NCBI RefSeq assembly: GCF_003858645.1
Contig: NZ_RQJP01000004.1
Location: 806,001-870,000 of the forward strand
Reading direction: 5' to 3'
DNA: 64,000 nt
Source: Larkinella knui
GTDB taxonomy: Bacteria > Bacteroidota > Bacteroidia > Cytophagales > Spirosomataceae
Shown here: positions 17,817-26,687 of the stretch, one piece after another
Numbering within the stretch: position 1 is the stretch's first letter
Layout of the letters: each line of letters begins with the position of its first letter
The notes under the pieces: model-generated
The model's input: only the letters and a program-made list of their open reading frames with translations
Databases searched by the model: none
What the model was told of the DNA's origin: nothing
Program-made: the position numbers and the translations under genes

Positions 17817-17972
17817 TGCCCCGGAGGGGCAGTCTGTAAATAGGATCTTATAATTTGCCACGCTCTCAAGCTCCGGAGGAGCGTCCTGTCCTAACCTGGA
17901 TCAGTACGCCCCGCCGGGGCCTGGGGCCATTCTGGTGATCATTATCCTATTGACAACACACCCCTCCGGGGT
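17817..17972. repeat. Cluster of four short GC-rich palindromes in a 355-bp gene-free stretch
   Basis: The region 17695-18049 has no gene. It holds four hairpins with 5- to 6-bp stems and 3-nt loops: TGCCCC-gga-GGGGCA (17817-17831), GCTCC-gga-GGAGC (17870-17882), GCCCC-gcc-GGGGC (17908-17920) and ACCCC-tcc-GGGGT (17960-17972), with 25 to 39 bp between them. The shared form resembles REP-type repeats. The rest of the stretch is unremarkable except for the SusD terminator at its right end. Confidence 0.6.
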
Positions 17973-18004
17973 AACCACATGACGCACATCAAAGCCCGAA
18001 AACA

Positions 18005-18034
18005 AAAAGAGACAGCCCACGGACTGCCTCTTTT
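18005..18034 (-). terminator. Rho-independent terminator after SusD
   Basis: On the minus strand the arms 18034-18021 and 18018-18005 form a 14-bp stem with two G-U pairs and a 2-nt central gap (about four loop bases after fraying), followed by UUUUUGUUUU. It stands 15 bp after the SusD stop at 18050 and separates the SusC/SusD unit from the cytochrome/FG-GAP gene. Confidence 0.75.
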
Positions 18035-18049
18035 CCGGTTGATGAAGGG

Positions 18050-19855
18050 TTAGTTGTAGCCCGGATTCTGCGTCAGCGACGAGGTTCCGCTGGACGTACT
18101 CAGGTCGATCTGCCGTTGCGGAATCGGGAAATAGTCATTTTTGCCTTTGATAAACCGCCCCCCGCGGATGTCGGTCGTTATCGTACTTTCATACGTGAAG
18201 TAGGCATTCAGAACCGGCTCCGCAATTCCCCAGCGAACCAGGTCGAAAAACCGGTGGCCTTCCATCGCCAGCTCGAGTTTGCGCTCAAAATAAATGGCGT
18301 TCAAAGCCCCATCCTTGCCCAGTGCGGCAAACCGCCCCGCCGGATAAACGGCGGCCTTGTAGTTGGCGGCCGGCGTGGTGGTGTAGCCATTGAGCGGTTT
18401 TGCCGGATCGATGTACGTATACACGAAGTTAACTGGATTGGCCGCCCGGGCACGTACCAGGTTGACGTAGGTTTGCGCCTGCGCCAGATTTCCGAGTTGG
18501 GCCTCGGCTTCAGCCGCCATCAGCAGAACGTCCGCATACCGAATGATATTCAGGTTGATCGCCGTACCCGGCGCCCAGGAATGCTGATCGGCGTATAAAC
18601 CCGCTGTCGCCTGCATGTAGATGTTTTTCTTGGGGGAATACGGACCGGCATACGTCTGGCCCGGACTCCGGATCCACTTGGCGCCGGGGTGGTAGCCCCA
18701 GTCCAGATACGGAATACCGCGCCGGCCAACGGTCCAGTCCAGGCGGGGGTCCAGCGGCCCGGCGTCGGGGGTGAAGGGCTGATCCGAAGCGATACCCTGA
18801 TCGTTCTTGACGGGCTGGGTGTTGTACGTACTCACCAGCGGCAACCCGTTGGCATCCGTCCGGTAGGAGTTGGCCAGATCCTGCGAAGGCTGGTAAAAAC
18901 CGCAACACCGGAACGGACTGTCGCCGTAGGGGAAGTTCAGCATATCGCCCTGGTTGGCGTTGGCAATCGTGTTGGTACCGTCGTTGGCCACCATCTGAAT
19001 CTGAAAAACCGACTCCGAATTGTTTTCCGTAGCTGCGTCGAAATTGTCGTGGTATTTCGGCATCAAGGCATATTTCAGTCCGTTGCTGGTTACACCCTGG
19101 CCGACCACCTGATCGAAAACCGTCTTGGCTTCCGCGTACTTGTGTTCGTACAAATACGTTTTGGCCAGATACGATGCCGCAGCCCATTTGTTAACCCGGC
19201 CAATTTCCGACTGCGTTGCGGGCAGGTTGTCCATCGCGTATTTGAAATCGGCCTCGATTTTCGGCCAGATGTCCTCGTTGTTGTTCTGGCCGCTGGCGTC
19301 GGGCGTATCAACGGTTTCGTCAATCCAGGGCACTTTGTTCCACATTTTCTTCAATTCGAAGTAATAGTGACCCCGCAGGAAACGCGCCTGAGCGGTAAAA
19401 CTGGTCCGGTCGGCGTCCGACACATCCGTGGCCTGAGCCAGCACCCGCAAAACCGAGTTGGTGCGGTTGACGCCCTCATACACCGTCCGCCATTTTCCGT
19501 TGAAATACCCGTTGCTGGGGTCCGCCGTGAACTTGGCAATGGCATCGATGGCTGGCTGGTCACTGCCGTCACTGCCTTTGTGGGCTTCCCCACCGGCAAT
19601 GCTCCCATACACCCAGTTGCTGGGCGAGGCTTCCCAGGCGTTGGTTCGGGCCAGGTTCAAGGCAGATCCATCGTTGAACTGGCCATCGAGAGCCGCATAC
19701 GCTCCCGTCAGCAAGGCATCGACGCCACTTCGGGTGGCCAGGGTCTGATCACTCAGTGCGCCCTGTGCCGGTATTTCGAGACTGTCTTTGCAGGCATCGG
19801 ACAGCAGTCCGGCGGCTACAACGGCCACAAGGGCCATATAATTTGCTAGTTTCAT
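18050..19855 (-). CDS. SusD/RagB family outer-membrane lipoprotein
   Basis: 601 residues. A signal peptide leads to a lipobox-like L-S-D-A-C (Cys at about 22). The SusD N-terminal TPR-rich region (L-S-D-Q-T-L-A-T-R-S-G-V-D-A-L-L-T-G-A-Y) and the C-terminal region with R-Y-A-D-V-L-L-M-A-A-E-A and E-R-K-L-E-L-A-M-E-G-H-R-F-F-D-L-V-R-W-G are complete. SusD proteins are surface lids that deliver a ligand, usually a glycan, to the partner SusC channel. The gene starts 21 bp after the SusC gene. The ligand is unknown; the nearby GH30 gene hints at a beta-linked glycan. Confidence 0.93.
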   Translation of the reverse strand: MKLANYMALVAVVAAGLLSDACKDSLEIPAQGALSDQTLATRSGVDALLTGAYAALDGQFNDGSALNLARTNAWEASPSNWVYGSIAGGEAHKGSDGSDQPAIDAIAKFTADPSNGYFNGKWRTVYEGVNRTNSVLRVLAQATDVSDADRTSFTAQARFLRGHYYFELKKMWNKVPWIDETVDTPDASGQNNNEDIWPKIEADFKYAMDNLPATQSEIGRVNKWAAASYLAKTYLYEHKYAEAKTVFDQVVGQGVTSNGLKYALMPKYHDNFDAATENNSESVFQIQMVANDGTNTIANANQGDMLNFPYGDSPFRCCGFYQPSQDLANSYRTDANGLPLVSTYNTQPVKNDQGIASDQPFTPDAGPLDPRLDWTVGRRGIPYLDWGYHPGAKWIRSPGQTYAGPYSPKKNIYMQATAGLYADQHSWAPGTAINLNIIRYADVLLMAAEAEAQLGNLAQAQTYVNLVRARAANPVNFVYTYIDPAKPLNGYTTTPAANYKAAVYPAGRFAALGKDGALNAIYFERKLELAMEGHRFFDLVRWGIAEPVLNAYFTYESTITTDIRGGRFIKGKNDYFPIPQRQIDLSTSSGTSSLTQNPGYN

Positions 19856-19876
19856 TTTTTCCGGGTTAACTAAGAA

Positions 19877-22800
19877 TTAAAACGTCACATTCAGACCAAA
19901 CAGGAACTGGCGCTGGTTGGGATACACGCCTTCGTCGATCCCAAACGACGTGGTTGTCGAAAACGACTGGTTCAAACTGCCGCCCGAACTGTTGTTAGTG
20001 TTGGCCGTTGTTCCAATTTCAGGATCCAGACCGGAGTACTTCGTGATCGTGAACAGGTTGGCCGACTGCACATACACCCGCAGCCGTTCGATACCCACTT
20101 TCTTCAGCGTACTGGCGGGGAACGTGTAGCCCAGCTGCGCATTTTTGGCCCGCAGGTACGAGCCGTTTTCCACGAAATACGAGTTCGGAACGTTGGCCGA
20201 GCTGAACGATCCGACGGTTTCCTGAATGGGGGCCGACGCGTTGTGGTTTTCCGGCGTCCAGGAATCATACAAAGCCGTCTGGCTCTTGGCACCCTGGAAA
20301 TTGGCGTTGAAGTCGGTCCACCACTTTACGTTGTTCCAGATGTCGTTGCCCTGCGAACCGTACAGAAAGAGGCTGAAATCGAAGGCTTTGTAGGTAGCTC
20401 CCAGGTTCAGACCGTACGTAAATTTGGGGTTTGGATTGCCCAGGTACGTCCGGTCGGCATCGGTAACCTGTCCGTCGCCATTGGTATCGGCATACCGGAA
20501 ACGACCCACGGCCACATCGCTCTGGTAAATGGCGCTGGCGTTGCCCGTTTTCTGCTGCGCCTGGGCGTTGGCCTGGTTGATTTCCTCCTGCGAATTCCAG
20601 AAACCGGCCACTTTGTAGCCGTAAAACTGCCCGATGGAATGCCCCACGGCGTTGCGGACAATGTAGCTTCCGTTAAACCGGCGACCTTCCTGATCGAAAT
20701 AATCGATGCCTTCGGCCAGCGAAACGATCTTGTTGTTGTAGGTCGTGAACGTCAGCGTTGCGTTCAGTTTCAGATCGCTTGTGACGTTAAAGTTACTGGA
20801 AGCTGCCAGATCGAGCCCCTTGTTGCGCATCCGGGCCACGTTGACCGCCGGAGCTGTTCCCAAACCCGCCGTTCCGGCCAGTTCAAGTGTATACAGCAGA
20901 TCGCGCACTTCCTTGTGGTAATAATCGACGGTCAGGTCCAGTTTACCTTTCCACAAACTCGCGTCGAAACCGATGTTGGCGTTGATGTTCTTTTCCCATT
21001 TGGCGTCCGGATTCCCGATGCGCGTCCGTTGAAAACCGAGCAAATTCGTGGAATTGGACCCGGTAATGGCGTAATACGAAGAGGTCCGATCCCCGCCATA
21101 AGTCGTGTAGGCATTCGCCGGATCGACGTTCAGCTGGTTACCCATCACGCCGTAGCCACCCCGGATTTTCAGATCATTGATCCAGGTCAGGCTATTCATG
21201 AAATTTTCCTGCGAAATTCGCCAGCCCGCACTCACCGCCGGGAACCAGCCATACTGGTAATTCTGGAACCGCGACGAGCCATCCCGACGGATGGTGGCAC
21301 CCAGCAAATACCGGTCCTTGAACGTATAATCGGCCCGGCCAATCAGCGAGAACAAGGCATCGGAATACCGGTTGCTGTAGTTTGTCGGCGTTCCCGAACC
21401 CGTGGAGAGATTCGTGAAATTCGGATCGAACGAGAAATAGTTCTGCGTCGAGCCGCCGACGTTCCGGCCCCGGTTCTGGTAGGCTTCCGTACCCACCACC
21501 ACTTTCAGGTCGTGCGCATTGGCAAAATTGTGCTGGTACTGCACGGTATTGGTCCAGGTCCAGTTGTTGCCGCTGAAGGTGTTTTCGGTGTAGGAGTTGT
21601 TCGTCGTATTCTCCTGATTTTCATACGTTGGAAAGGAGAACGAGTTGAAATTTCCCATGAAGATTTCGCCCCCGAAGCTGGTGCGGGCCGTAAAATCTTT
21701 CAGGAAATCGACTTCGGCGTAGATATTCCCGAAAAGCCGGTTACTCAGCCCCCGGTTGTTGCGCGTCCGTTCCTGAATGGCCACCGGGTTATTGGCATTT
21801 CCCAATCCCTGACCGTAGCCGCCCGCGTAATTGCCCATGATATCCCGAACGGGTATGATGGGTTGTTCCCGAAACGCCATCCCGATCGCACTGCCTTCCG
21901 TCAGCGCATTGATCCGGGGGTTATCCGACACCGAAAACGCCAGGTTTTCGCCGACGCGGATGTTTTCCCGAACATTATACTGGCTGTTGGACCGGATTGT
22001 GTAGCGTTTCAGGTACGTGTTGAGCAACGTGCCCTGCTGGTTGAAATAGTTGAACGAAAACAGGTAATTTCCCTGCGGACCACCCCCGCTCACCGCCAGG
22101 TTATGACTCGTGATGGGCGCCGGTCTGAAAATCTCGTGGAACCAGTCCGTACCGCTTTTGTTCGCCCGCGTAATCCGGTTAAACGTGTTGTACTGCGACG
22201 CATCCGTGTAATTCGGATTGACGTTATACCGCGAGGGATCGACGGAGGGATCGCCTTCTTTCGCGCCTTGCGGAGCAATGTAATCGGGCAATACCGGCGT
22301 TGCGCCACTGCCGTAGAGCGGGTCGTTGATCACCGCGTTCGGGTTGGCGTTCCGCAGGGCGTTGAACTTCAGCTGGGCGGTTTCCTGCGGGTCGAGCAGA
22401 TCCCAGACGTTGCCGCTTTTCGGCGTCTGAATGCCATAATACGCATCATACTGGACTTTTACCTTACCCGTACCGCGCCGGGTGGTGATGATGATCACGC
22501 CATTGGCCGCCCGCGAACCGTAGATCGAAGCGGCTCCGGCATCTTTCAGCACCTGCATCGTGGCCACGTCGTTGGGGTTGATGTCGTTGATGTTCTGCGT
22601 TGGAACGCCGTCGACCACATACAGCGGCTGGTTGTTTCCAAAGGTGTTCAACCCCCGGATGCGAACCTGCGGAGCCTCCCCCGGCTGGCCCGACCCCAAT
22701 ACCGTTACCCCGGATGCACGGCCCTGCAACTGGTTGGTAATCTGAGAGGTAGGCTGCTGCTGTAGCTCGTTTACGTTTACCACCGCAACGGCACCCGTCA

Positions 22801-23512
22801 GGTCTTTTCTCCGCTGCGTACCGTAGCCCACCACCACCACTTCCGTGAGTGCTTTCACGTCGGACGTCAGCCGAATGTCGGGCAGGGTAGCCCGGTTGCC
22901 GATGGCCACTTCCTGACTCGTGAAGCCAATCGAGGAAATCACCAGCGTGCCGTTGCCATCCGGAACGTTCAGGGTAAACTGCCCCTCCGTGTCGGTGGCC
23001 GTTCCGAGGTTTGCCGAGCCTTTCAACAGAACCGTTGCGCCAGGCAGCCCGGTCCCTTTGTCATCGAGAACCCGGCCTTTTACGGTAAATGGCTGTCTGA
23101 CGCTTTCGCCGTTTGGGCTTCCTGTGGTCGGCTGGTTGAGCGCCGGGCTGTCGTTGCGTTTCAGGATGATCCGCCGGCTGTCGGTTTCGTAATTCAGGAT
23201 GTCCGGACCCAGGAGCGCGGTCAATACCGTCGATAGTTTTTCATTTCTGAATTCGAACGGCCCAACGCGATCCTGCCGAAAGATGCGCGGATTGTACATG
23301 AATTTTACGTTGGTTTCCTTCGCAATCTTCTGCAACGCCTGATCGACGGTCAGACTGGCAAAGGAAATGGTGATCCGCTGCTCAAGGACTTTCTGGCTGT
23401 AGCCATTGTGTGCCCGGGCCATGGTGGTAACCAGAATAATCGTGAATAGCTGATATAGACTTAATCGCATGATTTTGAGCAGTACATGCTGATTATATAC
23501 GTGGTTTCTCAT
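19877..23512 (-). CDS. SusC/RagA TonB-linked outer-membrane protein with STN domain
   Basis: About 1211 residues from the chosen start at 23512 (M-R-N-H-V-Y-N-Q), which gives a basic n-region before the hydrophobic signal M-R-L-S-L-Y-Q-L-F; an open frame reaches 23626 but lacks signal features. In order: signal peptide, STN domain (about 40-110, F-M-Y-N-P and I-L-K-R at its ends), CarboxypepD_reg-like domain (T-V-K-G-R-V-L-D), TonB plug with the RagA signature G-V-I-I-I-T-T-R-R-G, and a large barrel ending N-V-T-F. The STN domain and the adjacent FecR and ECF-sigma genes indicate transmembrane signalling in which ligand binding releases the sigma factor. It pairs with the SusD 21 bp downstream. 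Confidence 0.95.
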   Translation of the reverse strand: MRNHVYNQHVLLKIMRLSLYQLFTIILVTTMARAHNGYSQKVLEQRITISFASLTVDQALQKIAKETNVKFMYNPRIFRQDRVGPFEFRNEKLSTVLTALLGPDILNYETDSRRIILKRNDSPALNQPTTGSPNGESVRQPFTVKGRVLDDKGTGLPGATVLLKGSANLGTATDTEGQFTLNVPDGNGTLVISSIGFTSQEVAIGNRATLPDIRLTSDVKALTEVVVVGYGTQRRKDLTGAVAVVNVNELQQQPTSQITNQLQGRASGVTVLGSGQPGEAPQVRIRGLNTFGNNQPLYVVDGVPTQNINDINPNDVATMQVLKDAGAASIYGSRAANGVIIITTRRGTGKVKVQYDAYYGIQTPKSGNVWDLLDPQETAQLKFNALRNANPNAVINDPLYGSGATPVLPDYIAPQGAKEGDPSVDPSRYNVNPNYTDASQYNTFNRITRANKSGTDWFHEIFRPAPITSHNLAVSGGGPQGNYLFSFNYFNQQGTLLNTYLKRYTIRSNSQYNVRENIRVGENLAFSVSDNPRINALTEGSAIGMAFREQPIIPVRDIMGNYAGGYGQGLGNANNPVAIQERTRNNRGLSNRLFGNIYAEVDFLKDFTARTSFGGEIFMGNFNSFSFPTYENQENTTNNSYTENTFSGNNWTWTNTVQYQHNFANAHDLKVVVGTEAYQNRGRNVGGSTQNYFSFDPNFTNLSTGSGTPTNYSNRYSDALFSLIGRADYTFKDRYLLGATIRRDGSSRFQNYQYGWFPAVSAGWRISQENFMNSLTWINDLKIRGGYGVMGNQLNVDPANAYTTYGGDRTSSYYAITGSNSTNLLGFQRTRIGNPDAKWEKNINANIGFDASLWKGKLDLTVDYYHKEVRDLLYTLELAGTAGLGTAPAVNVARMRNKGLDLAASSNFNVTSDLKLNATLTFTTYNNKIVSLAEGIDYFDQEGRRFNGSYIVRNAVGHSIGQFYGYKVAGFWNSQEEINQANAQAQQKTGNASAIYQSDVAVGRFRYADTNGDGQVTDADRTYLGNPNPKFTYGLNLGATYKAFDFSLFLYGSQGNDIWNNVKWWTDFNANFQGAKSQTALYDSWTPENHNASAPIQETVGSFSSANVPNSYFVENGSYLRAKNAQLGYTFPASTLKKVGIERLRVYVQSANLFTITKYSGLDPEIGTTANTNNSSGGSLNQSFSTTTSFGIDEGVYPNQRQFLFGLNVTF

Positions 23513-23710
23513 ACATTTGAAATGTTTGTCAGTTTCCAATTGGCAAAAAATCCCCGGCATCCTTTTGGGATGTGCTTGTAAGACGGCACCGGGGGAATTT
23601 CCGAGTCGGTGATGCGGGAACATCACCGGCTCTCTTTTCGCGCGACAACTCAGGGTGAGGGTTCTCTCTTCATAGTTATTTCATCAGGATTAATTGGTTA
23701 AGAAAAATCA

Positions 23711-24817
23711 TCAGGGGCAACCTTTGCTGCTAATGAGGATCTTGGCATCCATCTGCTCGTAGTGAGCGTCCAGGGTTCCGCAAATCAGGTTCAGTTTTTC
23801 AAACAACGGCTCGTCGTCGAGCGAAGCCGTCAGGTAACAGTTTTTCATCACCTCGGCATCGTACACAATCTCCACGCCGTATGCTTTTTCCAGCGTCCGA
23901 AAAACCGCAGCGATTGGCGTGCTGGTGAACTCGAAAATGGGTTGTTGAATGGGTAAATCGAGCAATTCGGGGGCTTCGACCAGCGACCGCAGCAGCCGGC
24001 CGTCTTCCCGGTGAAAAAGCGCCCGCTGGTTGGGCGTCAACACCAGGCCGATCAACTGGCGGGATTGCTGCTTTTCGACCCGGTTGTGGTCATTGCGGGT
24101 AAAAACCGAAACCTTGCCGGTTTTTACGATCACATTCACTTGGTCTTTTCCGTTGGCCCGAACGGTGAAACTGGTCCCGAGTACTTTGGTAATCAGGTTG
24201 TCGGCATACACAAAAAACGGTTTTTCCGGATTTTTAGCCACTTCAAAAAAGGCTTCTCCCGTCAGGTACACTTCGCGCCGGTCGTGTTGATTGAACTGTT
24301 TGGGAAAACTGATGCGGCTATTGGGCTGGAGCAACACCGAACTGCCATCGTCCAGCAGCACCAGGCGGTTTTTGGACGTTGAATTGGTCACTTCGTCCAA
24401 CGGCGTTTTCGACTCGGCGGTGAGCTGGTGATACACCTGCGTGGATGGATCGGCGAGGGACCGGGTTCGCTGCCAGCCAAACCAGGCGACCATCAGCAAA
24501 ACCGCAGCCGCAGCCGCCCAACGCCAGGGCGCGGATTGATACCAGGGCCGCGGTTGTTCGAAGGCGGCCGGTTCCGTGTCTTCCATGATTTGCCGGATGT
24601 TCTGCCGAATCCGGGGAGCGGGTACCGTAAACGTATCGCCTTCGACAGCCCGCAGAATTTCCCGGGCTTTTTTGAAAACCGGTGCCCGGTCGGGATGCAG
24701 AATCGGAAACTGTTCCCATTCCCAGGCGACTTCATCAGTGGCCTCACCAAACACCCACGCCCGAAAAGACGCGTCTTCAAGAAAATCGGTTAGCCCGAAA
24801 TGATTAAATGTTTTCAC
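23711..24817 (-). CDS. FecR family anti-sigma factor
   Basis: 368 residues. Cytoplasmic N-terminal part with W-V-F-G-E-A-T-D-E-V-A-W-E-W-E, a membrane helix at about 93-110 (W-R-W-A-A-A-A-A-V-L-L-M-V-A-W-F-G-W), the FecR domain (V-L-L-D-D-G-S-S-V-L-L-Q-P-N-S near 152, then Y-L-T-G-E-A-F-F-E-V-A) and a C-terminal DUF4974 domain (V-F-R-T-L-E-K-A-Y-G-V). It should touch the STN domain of the neighbouring SusC in the periplasm and control the sigma factor encoded upstream. Confidence 0.92.
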   Translation of the reverse strand: MKTFNHFGLTDFLEDASFRAWVFGEATDEVAWEWEQFPILHPDRAPVFKKAREILRAVEGDTFTVPAPRIRQNIRQIMEDTEPAAFEQPRPWYQSAPWRWAAAAAVLLMVAWFGWQRTRSLADPSTQVYHQLTAESKTPLDEVTNSTSKNRLVLLDDGSSVLLQPNSRISFPKQFNQHDRREVYLTGEAFFEVAKNPEKPFFVYADNLITKVLGTSFTVRANGKDQVNVIVKTGKVSVFTRNDHNRVEKQQSRQLIGLVLTPNQRALFHREDGRLLRSLVEAPELLDLPIQQPIFEFTSTPIAAVFRTLEKAYGVEIVYDAEVMKNCYLTASLDDEPLFEKLNLICGTLDAHYEQMDAKILISSKGCP

Positions 24818-24921
24818 TAAAAAACACTATTTTGTGCGCCTACACTCCTACAATTAGTGCGGTTAAAAAATATACCCTCCGGTTCTCCCTTTTTTTTATC
24901 TTTTCTGATAAACCGGTCTGG

Positions 24922-25524
24922 TTACCGGGAAAGGCACAAAATCAGCAGGGGAATGGTGAAATCTTCCCAGTGTTCACGCAGAAAGGTGAGGGCTTTGTGG
25001 AGATGGTTGGAAACCGACTGTCGGTTAATCGTCATAATCTGGGCAATCTGGTCGATGTCCAGCCCTTCGAAATACCGCAGATACAGCGCTTCCTGCTGAC
25101 GAACCGGCAGATGGCTCACGGCTTCCTTGATTTTATGGGTAGTCAGTCGCTCGTTTTCCAGAAAAAAAAGCGTGTCCTCAAAATTCTGTTCCGGTGCCAG
25201 TTCGGCGGCTTCATCTTCCGAAACCCAGCCCCGGCGGTAGGCTCGCTGCAACTCCAGCAGCATTTTATGCCGAAACGATTTGAAGAGGTATTTGCGAATG
25301 GAATCGGTGGAGCCGACCGACTGCCGTTTTTCCCAGATATAGACGAACAAATCGTGCAGACAATCCTCAATTAACCCGATGTCTTTGGTAAACCGGGTGC
25401 CAAAACGGAACAAACTCGTATAATGGCGCGTAATAATCTGTTCAAAAGCACGCCGGTTTCCCTCCCTAAACTGTTGCCATAGCTGTTCATCGGAAGGATG
25501 TGCGGTATAAGCAGCCTCAATCAT
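24922..25524 (-). CDS. ECF sigma factor of the FecI/SusC type
   Basis: 200 residues: region 2 (about 25-90, F-E-Q-I-I-T-R-H-Y-T-S-L-F-R-F, D-C-L-H-D-L-F-V-Y-I-W) and region 4 (about 135-190, L-P-V-R-Q-Q-E-A-L-Y-L-R-Y, I-A-Q-I-M-T-I-N-R-Q-S-V). It belongs to the Bacteroidetes group of sigma-70 factors linked to FecR. The gene stands 104 bp before fecR and opens the unit sigma, FecR, SusC, SusD. The C-terminal hydrophobic tail (F-T-I-P-L-L-I-L-C-L-S) is unusual for a soluble sigma factor. Confidence 0.92.
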   Translation of the reverse strand: MIEAAYTAHPSDEQLWQQFREGNRRAFEQIITRHYTSLFRFGTRFTKDIGLIEDCLHDLFVYIWEKRQSVGSTDSIRKYLFKSFRHKMLLELQRAYRRGWVSEDEAAELAPEQNFEDTLFFLENERLTTHKIKEAVSHLPVRQQEALYLRYFEGLDIDQIAQIMTINRQSVSNHLHKALTFLREHWEDFTIPLLILCLSR

Positions 25525-25668
25525 AAACGTAATTCAAAAGATCCTTACCGATACCAATTGGGTAAACCTGGTAACTATAGTATTAGCGAAATTGCCGGGC
25601 ATTTTAGTATCAAGACCGGAAATAAGTGCAATACGTTGCGAATTGTGAGCATTTGGCCTGCATCCGGC

Positions 25669-26469
25669 TTACAGCTGAATGGAAAGAAGTTGTCCTTTTT
25701 CGCCTTCGGTTACAACAAGTCCCAGCCGACCGGTGGGATCGAACGCGCAGTTGGTGGGGTTCTCGCCGGGAAGTTTGATGGTATCCGACAAAACGCCGGT
25801 TGGTTTATAAACCTGAATGCAACTGCCGCCGTAGATGGCCACGTAAATCTGATTATCCGGCCCCAGCGTCAATCCGTCCGGACCAAATCCGTTGGGGCCG
25901 GTTTCGGCCCAGACCGTCGGATTGATCCAGTTGAGCCCGACGGCGTCCCAGCGCCCTGCCCAGATGCGTTTGCGGTGGGTTTCGGAAACGAGTAAGGTGC
26001 GGCCGTTGGGCAAAAAAGCCACGCCGTTGGGGTAAAATAGCTTTTCGGAGATTTTTTTGACTTCACCCACCGTCGAGCACACGCTGACAAAACCGGGTTC
26101 GTCTTCTTCGGAAGGTCCCGGACAGGTAAAAATCAGATTGCCTTCTGGATCAAAAATCAGGTCGTTGGGCCAGTCGAGCGGTTCTTCGCCAACGTGATCG
26201 ACAATGGTTTCGGGCTCCTGATCGGCGTAATTGATGCAGCGAATGGCGTGCTGACCGGAGTCGCAGAACCAGAGCCGGTCGAGATCGTCGATATACAGTC
26301 CGTTCGGGCGGCTGCCGATGCCCACCTGAATCCGGCCTGTTGTTCCATCCGGTTTCAGCCAGAACAAACTGGCGCCGTCCTGTTCAACGCACCAGAGCGT
26401 TCCGTCGGAGGTGAAAGCCGGACCTTCCGGAAACTGCAAACCGGTGGCAATTATAGTTATATTTTTCAT
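25669..26469 (-). CDS. SMP-30/gluconolactonase/LRE family protein
   Basis: 266 residues without a signal peptide, forming a six-bladed propeller of the SMP-30 (senescence marker/gluconolactonase) family: early E-G-P-A-F-T-S-D-G-T-L-W, R-P-N-G-L-Y-I-D, D-W-P-N-D-L-I-F-D-P-E-G-N, F-Y-P-N-G-V-A-F-L-P and G-P-D-G-L-T-L. Members hydrolyse sugar lactones using one metal ion, often bound by a Glu near the N-terminus and an Asn/Asp pair; E-G-P and W-P-N-D fit. It follows the GH30 gene on the same strand and may process the released sugar. Its exact substrate is unknown. Confidence 0.85.
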   Translation of the reverse strand: MKNITIIATGLQFPEGPAFTSDGTLWCVEQDGASLFWLKPDGTTGRIQVGIGSRPNGLYIDDLDRLWFCDSGQHAIRCINYADQEPETIVDHVGEEPLDWPNDLIFDPEGNLIFTCPGPSEEDEPGFVSVCSTVGEVKKISEKLFYPNGVAFLPNGRTLLVSETHRKRIWAGRWDAVGLNWINPTVWAETGPNGFGPDGLTLGPDNQIYVAIYGGSCIQVYKPTGVLSDTIKLPGENPTNCAFDPTGRLGLVVTEGEKGQLLSIQL

Positions 26470-26687
26470 GCAAAGAAGCCTGTTGATGAATGATGTAGCT
26501 GCTAAACACGAAAACCGGTTCTGTGGTTAAAAGAAGGGGGGAAAGAGCCCGTAAAAATACCTGACAGGCTCCGCCGAAAGCGGTTTCCTTGTCGATACTA
26601 TGGAAATTAGCAACACGATGAAGCTATTTTTCCGGCACAAAATCAACGTCCGGGACACGTCAATGGCCTTGGGGCAGAAGGGATAAG

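Noticed and set aside
17817-17972. CRISPR-like array
   Set aside because: The palindromes differ in sequence and the spacing is irregular; there is no repeated unit of CRISPR length.
18689-19849. 386-codon frame opposite SusD
   Set aside because: Antisense shadow; SusD is complete and well supported on the other strand.
20243-22765. 840-codon open frame on the plus strand
   Set aside because: It lies wholly antisense to the SusC gene; it has no signal or domain pattern and reflects the high third-position GC of the true gene.
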